Source: Nitrospinota bacterium (lineage in GTDB: Bacteria > UBA8248). From it: a DNA stretch of 12,310 nt. Numbering within the stretch: position 1 is the first letter of the stretch; each line of letters opens with the position of its first letter. The notes beneath the pieces are model-generated. The model was not told where the DNA came from, made no database searches, and worked only from the letters and a program-made list of their open reading frames with translations. The translations under genes were made by a program, and so were the position numbers. This document shows positions 1-6,567 of the stretch, in pieces. The DNA is taken from the NCBI GenBank assembly GCA_003506735.1, contig DNYS01000066.1, positions 1 through 12,310 of the forward strand, given 5' to 3'.

Positions 1-1186
1 GGTACACCGTTTCCGCCAATATACCGATTGAGACCCTATCGGCCGAAGGAACGCCTGTAGGCTGATTCGATACTTCGTGGAATTTGTTGTACACCTGCTT
101 TTCCCAATCGAACTCGGCCATCACGAATTGATCGCACGGGACGGCGCGGCATATTTCGACCGAGATGGAACGGAAGATGTCATCCGGTTCAAGCGAGGAG
201 GCCGCGATTTTTGCGATATTCCCGATGACTTCCAGGCGCGCCGCACGCTCCTCGGTCGCTTTGTGGAGACGGGTGATTTCCAGGACAATGGCCGCCTGAT
301 CCGCAATCGCCCGGCCCAAGGAAATTCTTTGACCTTCCAATTCTTGCGGAGTGGTCCAAAAAAAGAACAGCGCACCGATATTTTTCTCCTCCAAACGGAG
401 GGGAAATGCGGCCATTGTACGATGGCCCTCGCGGGCCTGGACTGGGCCGTATTCCAAATTGGCTGTCGCATCGGGCACGATGCTGGGCTCATCGAGGCTC
501 GAATTGGACAAATAGGACTGGCCTATGGGAAAGGGCCGGGGAAGCTTCGACAGGTTTTCCACAAATTCGGAAGATATTCCCCGGCTCGCGAACAAACGGA
601 GCACCCCGCTCGCCTCGTCCGGCAACATGATGGCGCACCTGTCTGTTCCCATCAGGGGTCTGCTCCCGGCGAGCACCTCTTGAATAATCTCGTTCACGTC
701 TTTCCCGGAAGTGATCTTTCCCAGCGCGGAGACGAGACCCTCCCCTTCGGCGACGCGCGATTCGAGCGATTCCACCAACCGGGCCTTTTCGACGGCGATG
801 GACGCGAGGTCGCCGAACGCCTCGGCAAGTTGGCGATCCTCAGCTGAATAATCCCTCTCCACAAAATGATGAAGAACCAGCGCCGCATACGAATTTCCCT
901 CAACGATGATGGGAATGGCACATACGGTCCGTATTCCGAACCGGCGCACATCGTCGGGGGCGAATTTCTTGAGCCTCACCTCGGGCTCTGAGAAAATTTC
1001 CATCTGTTGGGTTTTGAAAACATCAACCACCAGCGACCCGGCCCGGTCGGCCAAAAGGAGGTCGATGAAATCCTGGGGGATGTTGTGTGAGTAAAGAACC
1101 TCTCTCTGAAGAGAACCGGATTGACGAATTCTGAACACATGCGATTGATCCGCCCCGATAATCCGGCAGGCTTCCTCGCAAATCAC
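1..1186 (-). CDS. Tandem GAF-domain sensor protein, partial (runs off left edge), damaged 5' end
   Basis: The minus-strand frame is open from just after a TAG at 1196-1198 to the left edge. It reads as at least two complete GAF domains and the start of a third. GAF1 begins VFKVICEEACRIIGADQSHV and continues to the helix around DLASIAVEKARLVESL. GAF2 follows from about EIIQEVLAGSRPLMGTDRCA to AIADQAAIVLEITRL. GAF3 starts at RLEVIGNIAKIAASSLEPDD and is cut by the window edge. The output domain (histidine kinase, GGDEF, phosphatase or similar) would lie outside, so the signalling role is unknown. The start given is a GTG chosen only because it is the first start codon after the stop; it has no good SD and would trim the first GAF helix. 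The native start was probably 1332 (see next entry). GAF identity is fairly sure; whether the gene is functional is not. Confidence 0.7.
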   Translation of the reverse strand, partial: MICEEACRIIGADQSHVFRIRQSGSLQREVLYSHNIPQDFIDLLLADRAGSLVVDVFKTQQMEIFSEPEVRLKKFAPDDVRRFGIRTVCAIPIIVEGNSYAALVLHHFVERDYSAEDRQLAEAFGDLASIAVEKARLVESLESRVAEGEGLVSALGKITSGKDVNEIIQEVLAGSRPLMGTDRCAIMLPDEASGVLRLFASRGISSEFVENLSKLPRPFPIGQSYLSNSSLDEPSIVPDATANLEYGPVQAREGHRTMAAFPLRLEEKNIGALFFFWTTPQELEGQRISLGRAIADQAAIVLEITRLHKATEERAARLEVIGNIAKIAASSLEPDDIFRSISVEICRAVPCDQFVMAEFDWEKQVYNKFHEVSNQPTGVPSADRVSIGILAETVY

Positions 1187-1332
1187 CTTGAAGACCTAGG
1201 TGAGATCTTTTTCCTGCAGGATTTTTTTGCAGTCGCGCTGATGGCGGCAAATACCGAAGCCGGAGTTGCGTCGGGAATGGTAGCGAGGGGAACCGCCACA
1301 GGAGGACTGCCGGTCATCTCAGGCGGATTCAT
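1187..1332 (-). pseudogene. Disrupted 5' end of the GAF sensor gene (frameshift plus nonsense codon)
   Basis: An ATG at 1330-1332 with an AAAGGA SD eight bases upstream opens a frame (MNPPEMTGSPPVAV...) that continues as SVFAAISATAKK and then loses sense. At the A7 run (T7 on the plus strand, 1222-1228) one extra A would join it to ILQEKDLT-stop-VFKVICEEA, the expected lead helix of GAF1. The stop is TAG at 1196-1198; GAG (Glu) would fit that place in a GAF leader. So two separate lesions divide the good start from the conserved body. Possible explanations are a decaying gene, assembly or sequencing error, or a real start further in. Slippage at A7 alone would not pass the TAG. Confidence 0.55.
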
Positions 1333-1621
1333 GCTCTCTGTCCTTTAACGTGTGGACCGAGAAATCCAGTTATGGAAATTACCAAAGTATTAAAAGAAAA
1401 CGGCCATCATCACTCAACTACTTATCGCTGTTAGTTTCGAACATACCGCTTGCCGATCAAAATCCTTCCTACTCCTGAATATTCAATATTAATATTATAT
1501 CATGTGAATATCCAGAACACTGATCCCAATTTAATCTCAGGGATATCTCCTTGAAAAACCTCTCACCAAACGGGTTGAATTACCTTATATCCGGCCTTGG
1601 TAGAAAGAGGTCTCGACGAGA
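1333..1621. other. AT-rich intergenic region between sugar dehydrogenase and GAF genes
   Basis: No coding sequence is supported here. The stretch is clearly more AT-rich than its neighbours and contains several dyads: GAATATTC at 1477-1484, AATATTAATATT at 1485-1496, and a second GAATATC at 1506-1512. These flank the candidate extended -10 for the GAF gene and may be an operator. Just past the dehydrogenase stop lies the palindrome GTCTCGACGAGAC (1610-1622), which has no T-run after it. I see no convincing terminator for the upstream operon. Confidence 0.5.
1494..1502 (-). promoter_or_regulatory. Candidate extended -10 promoter element for the GAF gene
   Basis: On the minus strand the bases read TGATATAAT, which matches the extended -10 pattern TGnTATAAT exactly. 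No good -35 is present at the usual distance, which is tolerated by extended -10 promoters. It would give a leader of roughly 150 bases before the ATG at 1332. Assigned from the motif alone. Confidence 0.35.
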
Positions 1622-2734
1622 CTATTCGCGGTAGGAAATACGGTAAATCACTCCCGCATAATCGTCGGAAACGAGGATGGCCCCATCGGGCATGAGCTGG
1701 ATGTCCACCGGACGCCCCCATGCCCTTCCGCCCACCAGCCAACCCTTGGCGAAATCCTCGTAGCTGACCGCGCGCCCTTTTTCGAGGCGAACGAGCCGGA
1801 CCCGGTAGCCGATGGGGATGCTGCGGTTCCACGAGCCGTGTTCGGCGATGAAAATCTGGCCACGGTACCTGGGAGGAAACATCCGGCCGGTATAGAAGCG
1901 CATCCCCAGCGATGCCACATGTGGTCCCAACTCCATCGCGGGAGGGGCATACCTTCGGCAATCCTTCCCGCGGCCAAACTCCGGATCGGGAATCGACCTG
2001 CCGTGGCAGTAGGGATACCCGAAGTGAAGCCCTTTGCGGGGGGCATGGTTCAATTCATCCGGCGGCCTGTTGTCGCCAAGCATGTCCCGACCGTTGTCGG
2101 TGAACCAAAGCTTCTTCGTCTCGGGGTGCCAATCGAAGCCCACCGAATTCCGCACCCCCCGAGCGAACACTTCCCAAGAACCGCCCCCATGGGGGATGCG
2201 CAATATCGATGCGTACGGCGCGGGCGGCTCGCATATATTGCACGGAGCGCCCACCGGAACGTAAAGGCGCCCATCCGGTCCGAAGCGAATGAACTTCCAC
2301 CCATGATGGCGATTGCGGGGAAGATTATCGATGAAAACAGCGGGGGCGGGTGGATTACCGAGGCGGGATTCGATATTTTCATACTTCAGGATCCGATCGA
2401 TTTCTGCCACATACAGTGAATCTCCCCGATATGCCACCCCGTTCGGAAAATTCATTCCTTCTGCGATAATAGTCACTTCGTCCGCCTTGCCGTCGCCATC
2501 CTTGTCCCGAATGGCATAAACCCTCCCGGTCTGGCGGGTCCCGACGAACAACGTCCCTCGCGGCGACAGCGCCATTGACCGGGCTCCAGGAATGTTACGT
2601 GCATATATCTGAATGTGAAAACCCGGAGGAAGCTGAATTCGGTCCAACCGGATGCCCTGTCCACTGGCCACCGCAGAGCAAGCCGAAAGAAGGGCGGCGA
2701 TCACTGCCTGAAGAACATAATGATGGAAACGCAA
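1622..2734 (-). CDS. PQQ-dependent sugar dehydrogenase family (glucose/sorbosone dehydrogenase-like) lipoprotein
   Basis: The 370-residue protein has the beta-propeller pattern of the soluble glucose/sorbosone dehydrogenase family. It shows LPPGFHIQIYA at the start, repeated blades such as MALSPRGTLFVGTRQTGRVY and IRFGPDGRLYVPVGAPCNICE, the conserved RGVRNSVGFDWHP, DNGRDMLGDNRPPDELN and EHGSWNRS segments, and a final DDYAGVIYRI. These enzymes oxidise sugars or related alcohols outside the cytoplasm using PQQ. Residues 1-19 form a short basic start, a hydrophobic stretch and the lipobox LSAC (Cys19), so it is probably a lipoprotein. The start is TTG, preceded by a purine-rich GAGGGG. It lies 49 bases after the Rrf2 gene on the same strand and may be the last gene of that operon, although it has no obvious link to cysteine synthesis. 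The substrate cannot be told from sequence. Confidence 0.85.
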   Translation of the reverse strand: MRFHHYVLQAVIAALLSACSAVASGQGIRLDRIQLPPGFHIQIYARNIPGARSMALSPRGTLFVGTRQTGRVYAIRDKDGDGKADEVTIIAEGMNFPNGVAYRGDSLYVAEIDRILKYENIESRLGNPPAPAVFIDNLPRNRHHGWKFIRFGPDGRLYVPVGAPCNICEPPAPYASILRIPHGGGSWEVFARGVRNSVGFDWHPETKKLWFTDNGRDMLGDNRPPDELNHAPRKGLHFGYPYCHGRSIPDPEFGRGKDCRRYAPPAMELGPHVASLGMRFYTGRMFPPRYRGQIFIAEHGSWNRSIPIGYRVRLVRLEKGRAVSYEDFAKGWLVGGRAWGRPVDIQLMPDGAILVSDDYAGVIYRISYRE

Positions 2735-2783
2735 GACTCTTCCCCTCGAGAGAGCAGCAAAAGAATGGCAACGATGGGACAGC

Positions 2784-3239
2784 TTAAATGCTGATCTGAA
2801 AATCGGGGATTTTTACTTCCCCGCTCCCGGTCTCCTGAACGGCGCTCAAATCCTCCAGCGTGGTTTCCGTCAGAGTCCGATCGATGGCGGCTTCGAGTTT
2901 TTGCCACAGCTTGCGGCTGCCGCTGACCGCTGGATTGGGAGGAGAAGAAGAATTCTCATCGCCGCAATCCACCGGACGGATCTCCTCGTTCACCGCCGAG
3001 AGAACCGCTTTCATCGTTATCTGGGAAGGCGGGACCGCCAAAACATATCCTCCGCCCGGCCCCCGCGTACTTTTCACGAGATCGGCGCGCCGCATTTTGA
3101 CAAACAGTTGTTCCAAATAATGCTGGCTGATGTTCTGGCGACTCGCAATTTTCGGTAACGGGATGGGATGCGTCTGAGAATGCCGGGCCAAATCAATCAT
3201 GGCGATAACGGCATACTGCCCCTTCGTGGAAATCTTCAT
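2784..3239 (-). CDS. Rrf2-family transcriptional regulator, CymR-like (lacks the full Fe-S ligand set)
   Basis: The 151-residue protein has a typical Rrf2 winged helix: MKISTKGQYAVIAMIDLA, then the recognition region QNISQHYLEQLFVKMRRADLV and the wing STRGPGGGYVLA. In E. coli IscR the cluster ligands are Cys92, Cys98, Cys104 and His107. Here Cys92 is kept at the same number, but positions 98, 104 and 107 are Ser, Ala and Gly, so a [2Fe-2S] cluster bound in the IscR way is unlikely. CymR, the cysteine-metabolism repressor of Bacillus, also lacks the cluster and works with CysK. The position inside a cysteine-synthesis operon supports a similar job, probably controlling this operon in response to cysteine supply. 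The ATG has a very strong SD (GGGAGGGGAG) three bases upstream. It follows the E1 gene by 40 bases. Confidence 0.9.
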   Translation of the reverse strand: MKISTKGQYAVIAMIDLARHSQTHPIPLPKIASRQNISQHYLEQLFVKMRRADLVKSTRGPGGGYVLAVPPSQITMKAVLSAVNEEIRPVDCGDENSSSPPNPAVSGSRKLWQKLEAAIDRTLTETTLEDLSAVQETGSGEVKIPDFQISI

Positions 3240-3279
3240 CTACTCCCCTCCCTTGGAATCCGCCGTCCCGCCATGCGCC

Positions 3280-4056
3280 TCAGACCGTGCCTCTGGCCAT
3301 CGATTCGTTTCCGGCCGTTTCGGAATCCTCCGGGCAATCTGGCCGTGCCGCCGGACCGAGGCCCGAAACCGCCTTTTGGCATACGGGGCAATCCGGCTCG
3401 CGATTCAAATCGATTGCGTCGAATTTTCCGCGCCACAAATCCGCCATCAAAAGCCTTCCCGCCCACGCCGGCCGAAGGCCTGAAAGAATGCGGATGGCCT
3501 CTCCCGCCTGCGCCATTCCGATCAAACCGGCAACCGCGCCGAACACCCCGGCCTCGCCGCACGAAGGCCCATCCTCCTCGGAATCCCGCCCTCCGAATAC
3601 GCACCGGTAGCAGGGCGTACAGCCCGGCACGACCGTCATGAGCTGCCCGTTAAAGCGGAGGATTCCGCCCGTTACGAGAGGGCGCCCCCCTCGCACGCAG
3701 GCATCGTTCAACATCAGTTTCGTCCGAAAATTATCACCTCCATCGATCACGACCCCATAGCGCGAAACGATGCCAGAAGCCTTATCCGCGCCCAACCGAA
3801 TAGGATAGGTATCCACCTTCACCGAAGGCGCAAGCTGCGATAAACGCTCCGCACCCGAGACCACCTTGGAGAGGCCAATATCCGCCGTTCTGTGGAGAAT
3901 CTGCCGGGCGAGGTTCGAAAGATCCACCAGGTCGTCATCGACCAGACCGATCCGCCCCACCCCCGAAGCCGCCAGCGCCAGCGCGGCGGGAGAGCCAAGG
4001 GCCCCGGCCCCCAAGACGAGGGCCGACTCCCCGGCGAGCCGCTCCCTGAAATTCAA
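3280..4056 (-). CDS. ThiF/MoeB/HesA-family E1-like adenylyltransferase, catalytic form lacking the N-terminal arginine-finger segment
   Basis: This is the probable activating enzyme that adenylates the sulfur-carrier protein for thiocarboxylate formation. In the 258 residues from the TTG start, the Rossmann loop GAGALG is at 16-21. It is followed by DDDLVDLSNLARQ (40-52), Lys64 in DIGLSK, DGGDN (105-109), zinc pairs C149xxC152 and C223xxC226, and PSCGEAGVFGAVAG (Cys166 region). All catalytic elements of MoeB/ThiF are therefore present. The usual N-terminal helix with RYSRxxxLP, whose Arg (Arg14 in MoeB) reaches the partner subunit's ATP, is absent. The chosen TTG overlaps the peptidase stop (TTGA) and has GGAGAGGGG directly before it. 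An ATG at 4087-4089 with AAGGA upstream is the alternative and adds 11 residues that still lack the motif. The C-terminal tail beyond about residue 226 is polar and probably disordered. Confidence 0.88.
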   Translation of the reverse strand: MNFRERLAGESALVLGAGALGSPAALALAASGVGRIGLVDDDLVDLSNLARQILHRTADIGLSKVVSGAERLSQLAPSVKVDTYPIRLGADKASGIVSRYGVVIDGGDNFRTKLMLNDACVRGGRPLVTGGILRFNGQLMTVVPGCTPCYRCVFGGRDSEEDGPSCGEAGVFGAVAGLIGMAQAGEAIRILSGLRPAWAGRLLMADLWRGKFDAIDLNREPDCPVCQKAVSGLGPAARPDCPEDSETAGNESMARGTV

Positions 4057-4553
4057 GGCCCCTCTCCACTGCCAACGATGAATTCGCATTCGGAAAAATC
4101 CTTGTCCACTGCCGACCAGAGAAATACCTTGCAATCGATCACCCGGCGATCCCGAACGCTCATGACGATATGCTCTGCCTCCGGAAACGAGGGGAGGTCT
4201 CCAAAAGGCACGGCCGCGTCCTTGTCCTCCTGTGAAAAGTAGGCGTCCTCGTCGGGATGGCTGTGGAAAATTCCGCGGAGCACTTCATGGGTCTCCTTCG
4301 CCTTTTGGAGGATTTGCTCGAATTCGAAGGGGTCGATCAGGAACGCACGCCGGGCGGTGCGCACATAGGTTTGCGGGTCCCGCTCGTGATACTCGTTCTG
4401 AACGTTGCGAACGGGGAATAGGCTCATTTCTTCCCGGCCGCGGCTGCCGTCCCCGGAACCAGGCGGCCCCAGGATCAGGCCGCAACACTCATCCGGGTAT
4501 GCGGCCTCCGCGTGCCGATGCATGACTTCAACCTGCTCCCGGGTCAGACGCAA
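4053..4553 (-). CDS. JAMM/MPN+ (M67) metallopeptidase, Mec+-like
   Basis: The 166-residue protein carries the full JAMM zinc site: Glu22 in YPDECCGLILG, His97 and His99 in HSHP, Ser107 and Asp110 in SQEDKDAA. Mycobacterial Mec+ uses this site to cut cysteine off the CysO-Cys adduct; QbsD of Pseudomonas uses it to trim two residues from the carrier QbsE. Either job would make sense here because a CysO-like carrier with a residue after its Gly-Gly is encoded in the same operon. It is about 20 residues longer than Mec+, partly through a Gly/Arg/Asp-rich loop near residues 30-42. The start is TTG with AAGGAG lying directly after the stop of the upstream CysM-like gene (12-base gap). Its 3' end overlaps the E1 gene, which suggests coupled translation. 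Confidence 0.9.
   Translation of the reverse strand: MRLTREQVEVMHRHAEAAYPDECCGLILGPPGSGDGSRGREEMSLFPVRNVQNEYHERDPQTYVRTARRAFLIDPFEFEQILQKAKETHEVLRGIFHSHPDEDAYFSQEDKDAAVPFGDLPSFPEAEHIVMSVRDRRVIDCKVFLWSAVDKDFSECEFIVGSGEGP
4057..4067 (-). promoter_or_regulatory. Strong SD deciding the TTG start of the catalytic E1
   Basis: GGAGAGGGG (plus-strand positions 4059-4067) lies two bases before TTG at 4054-4056, with its GGAG core seven bases away. The TTG shares two bases with the TGA of the peptidase gene. This favours the short form of the E1 and coupling of the two genes. Confidence 0.55.
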
Positions 4554-4565
4554 ACCGAATCTCCT

Positions 4566-5492
4566 TCACCGCTTTTCGCTCAGATAGCGATCTCCGCTAT
4601 CGGGGAAAATCGTAACGATCACGCCGCGGCGGATTTTTCGCGCCACCTCACGAACGCCCACGAGAGCTGCACCGGCCGAGTGGCCGACAAACAACCCTTC
4701 CTGACGCGTGAGCCGCTCGGCCAGGTCGTAGCTATCCTCCGTCGCCGCTAGGATCAACTCGTCGTGAACGGTCTCGTCATATATCTTGGGCCGAATCGCC
4801 GTAGGGATGTGCTTCATCCCCTCGAGCCCGTGGAACGAATCCGATGGCATCACCGCATGAACGATGATATCGGGGTTTCTTTTTTTCAGCCCCCGGCCCG
4901 TTCCGACAAGGGTTCCCGTCGTACCCAATCCGGCCACGAAATGCTCAACGCGGCCACCGGTCTGCTCCCATATTTCGGGTGCCGTCGTCTCCTCATGCGC
5001 CAGCGGGTTGGCAGGATTATCGTACTGGCAGGGGAGAAAATAAGAGGCCGGATCTTCGTTATAGAGTTTCGCGGCCAATCTTTGGGCCCCATCGGACCCT
5101 TCAAGCGCATCCGAGTAAACAATCTCGGCGCCATAGGCCCGGAGTGTGGCCTTGCGTTCGTCGCTGGCGTTTTCGGGCACGACGAGCTTGACTGGAATTC
5201 CCAGCGCTGCTCCGATCATGGCGTAGGCGATACCGGTGTTGCCGCTCGTTGAGTCGAGGAGGGTGATGCCGGGCCTGAGATGCCCGCGCTCGATCCCGTC
5301 CCGGACCATGAAAAGAGCGGGCCGGTCTTTTACCGACCCCCCGGGGTTGAACCACTCGGCTTTCGCATATACCTCAACCTCGGGGAATTCCTTTTCAAAT
5401 AATCTGATTGGCAACAGTGGCGTGTTGCCAATTTCTTGCAATACCGAGGATTCCTCGATTTTCCGTATCTCTGGCGCAGTCATTTCCACCAT
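4566..5492 (-). CDS. cysM: CysM-like PLP-dependent cysteine synthase (sulfur-carrier-linked type)
   Basis: This is a fold-type II PLP enzyme of 308 residues. The PLP lysine is Lys55 in NPGGSVKDRPALFMV, followed by STSGNTGIAYAM and the phosphate loop in HFVAGLGTTGTLVGTGRGL. That last segment is close to the matching one of mycobacterial CysM, which takes sulfur from CysO thiocarboxylate and uses O-phosphoserine. The segment DSFHGLEGMKHIPTAI replaces the usual CysK Gly-rich closing loop. The likely reaction is transfer of carrier-bound sulfur to an activated serine, giving a carrier-cysteine adduct for the downstream JAMM peptidase. Whether the acceptor is O-phosphoserine or O-acetylserine cannot be settled. 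Two ATGs, 5490-5492 and 5481-5483, are possible starts, each with GGTGG close upstream; longer in-frame starts to 5537 exist but add no homologous residues. Confidence 0.85.
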   Translation of the reverse strand: MVEMTAPEIRKIEESSVLQEIGNTPLLPIRLFEKEFPEVEVYAKAEWFNPGGSVKDRPALFMVRDGIERGHLRPGITLLDSTSGNTGIAYAMIGAALGIPVKLVVPENASDERKATLRAYGAEIVYSDALEGSDGAQRLAAKLYNEDPASYFLPCQYDNPANPLAHEETTAPEIWEQTGGRVEHFVAGLGTTGTLVGTGRGLKKRNPDIIVHAVMPSDSFHGLEGMKHIPTAIRPKIYDETVHDELILAATEDSYDLAERLTRQEGLFVGHSAGAALVGVREVARKIRRGVIVTIFPDSGDRYLSEKR

Positions 5493-5579
5493 TATCCACC
5501 AAAGCCCCTTTGCACCGGGTCCCATGGCAAGGATCAAATTTGTGTTCTTCTTCGGTTTTCCTGGAACACAGGACCCAAT

Positions 5580-6251
5580 TCATCGCGCAGCCTCGCTAAA
5601 AAAGCCGAACGACAGATCATAACGGGCCAGAACGGTCGACCCCACCGTTTGTTTTTGTTTGATGAGCGCGCAAAGTGCGCGGGAGGCCAACATCGCCCCC
5701 AAAACGCCTTCCGAAGGCGCCGCCGGAAGCCGGCTATCGGAATCATCCGAAAGCAATTCGTCAAAACCCGGATCATTCGCGGCACTTGTCACGGCTCCGG
5801 CCCATCCACACCGGCGCCCGCGGACAACCGGCCCGCCGGCTGCCTCAAAACGGGCAGCGGCATCGCCCAAGGTGGGATCATCTCCCGATAGGATGAGGAG
5901 ATCGAAGCCATCCACCGCATCCGGCATCTGATCGATGACCTCGAGAACGGCATCTGGATTCAGCGCGGCGGCGGACTCCTCCAACCCAGCCGAGGCATAA
6001 ATCCCGGCCAGCGGGGATAGAGAACCCTCGGCGTTTACCCACCTATTGCCGCCATTTACGAGCATCCAGCCAATTCGCCCCACTCCGGAGGCCGCCAGAT
6101 AGGTGGCCGCCACCGATGCGGCCCCCTCGCCCTCGCGATCAAAGGCGATAACGGCCGAGGAGGAAAGCAGGCGCTCCTGCCCTTTTCCGCCCACCTGGGG
6201 CAAAAGAATATGGCGGCTGTAGCGCCGCACCTGGACCTCGGTCAGAGACAA
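5580..6251 (-). CDS. Degenerate ThiF/MoeB-fold (E1-like) protein, probable pseudoenzyme partner subunit
   Basis: The 223-residue protein starts like a normal MoeB/ThiF: VQVRRYSRHILLPQVGGKGQERL, with Arg13 in the place of MoeB Arg14. The fold can be followed further: ATYLAASGVGRIG, ALNPDAVLEVI, FDLLILSGDD, GGPVVRGRRCGWAGAV and SEGVLGAMLASRALCALIK all align with MoeB elements. The active-site parts are gone. The GxGxxG loop is replaced by AFDREGEG (36-43), the Asp-rich strand by MLVNGGNRW, the SNLxRQ motif is missing, and there are no CxxC pairs. It cannot adenylate by the normal mechanism. It sits directly after the carrier gene (6-base gap) and begins at TTG behind GGAGGAAGG. The most economical role is a structural or arginine-finger partner for the catalytic E1 encoded downstream; a scaffold for the carrier is another possibility. 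The role is inferred. Confidence 0.8.
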   Translation of the reverse strand: MSLTEVQVRRYSRHILLPQVGGKGQERLLSSSAVIAFDREGEGAASVAATYLAASGVGRIGWMLVNGGNRWVNAEGSLSPLAGIYASAGLEESAAALNPDAVLEVIDQMPDAVDGFDLLILSGDDPTLGDAAARFEAAGGPVVRGRRCGWAGAVTSAANDPGFDELLSDDSDSRLPAAPSEGVLGAMLASRALCALIKQKQTVGSTVLARYDLSFGFFSEAAR

Positions 6252-6269
6252 TGGACCTTACCTTCCTCC
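6252..6269 (-). promoter_or_regulatory. SD for the E1-like pseudoenzyme, embedded in the carrier's Gly-Gly-Arg codons
   Basis: GGAGGAAGG (plus-strand 6261-6269) is an almost ideal SD nine bases before TTG at 6249-6251. The same nine bases are the GGA GGA AGG codons for the last three residues of the carrier protein. The two genes are therefore translationally linked and the carrier's tail sequence is under double constraint. Confidence 0.6.
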
Positions 6270-6536
6270 AGCAATCGCCGGGACGATGGACAACTCATCG
6301 CCCTCCGCCACTTTCGTATCTTCGCCCTTCAGGAAGCGAATGTCCTCCTGGTTGACGTAAATGTTGACGAACCGGCGGAGCTTTCCATCGTCGCCGTACA
6401 GGCGCTCGCGCATTCCGGCGAACTGGGCATCCAGGTTTCCCAACACTTCCTTGACGGTACTCCCATCGAGTTCCACCGCATCCTGCTGCTGTGTGAACTC
6501 CCGAAGCGGCGTGGGGATTCGAACAGTTACAGACAT
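6258..6536 (-). CDS. cysO: CysO/MoaD/ThiS-like ubiquitin-fold sulfur-carrier protein ending in Gly-Gly-Arg
   Basis: The 92-residue beta-grasp protein closely matches mycobacterial CysO: MSVTVRIPTPLREFT, then a variable region with VLGNLDAQFAGMRERL, then KLRRFVNIYVNQEDIRF and VAEGDELSIVPAIAGG. Carriers of this family are activated at the terminal Gly-Gly by an E1, turned into a thiocarboxylate and used as a sulfide donor; in Mycobacterium the receiver is CysM. Here the chain ends Gly90-Gly91-Arg92 followed by TAA, so the diglycine is not terminal. Removal of one residue would be needed before adenylation. The start is ATG with GGAG upstream; a much longer in-frame extension to 6719 overlaps the cysteine synthase and is not coding. 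The gene lies 31 bases after cysK and 6 bases before the E1-like pseudoenzyme. Confidence 0.92.
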   Translation of the reverse strand: MSVTVRIPTPLREFTQQQDAVELDGSTVKEVLGNLDAQFAGMRERLYGDDGKLRRFVNIYVNQEDIRFLKGEDTKVAEGDELSIVPAIAGGR

Positions 6537-6567
6537 CGCGCTCTCCATACGGGGTAAAAGAAAACAC

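Noticed and set aside
77..847. Long plus-strand open frame of 256 codons
   Set aside because: It is the antisense shadow of the GAF gene: the minus strand gives clear GAF domain sequence across the same bases, while the plus-strand product matches no recognisable family and has odd composition.
1610..1622. Palindrome GTCTCGACGAGAC as a terminator of the sulfur operon
   Set aside because: Only five pairs can form around a three-base loop and no T-run follows on the minus strand.
4057..4134. Longer N-terminus of the catalytic E1 as a source of the missing YSR motif
   Set aside because: The extra residues (for example MRIHRWQWRGA) come from the out-of-frame end of the peptidase gene and contain no RYSRxxxLP-like sequence, so the motif is missing whichever start is used.
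5580..6251. The degenerate E1-like gene as a pseudogene
   Set aside because: It has an intact frame, a strong SD, a well-kept N-terminal motif and a readable fold to the end. The losses are confined to catalytic motifs, which points to a pseudoenzyme, not to random decay.
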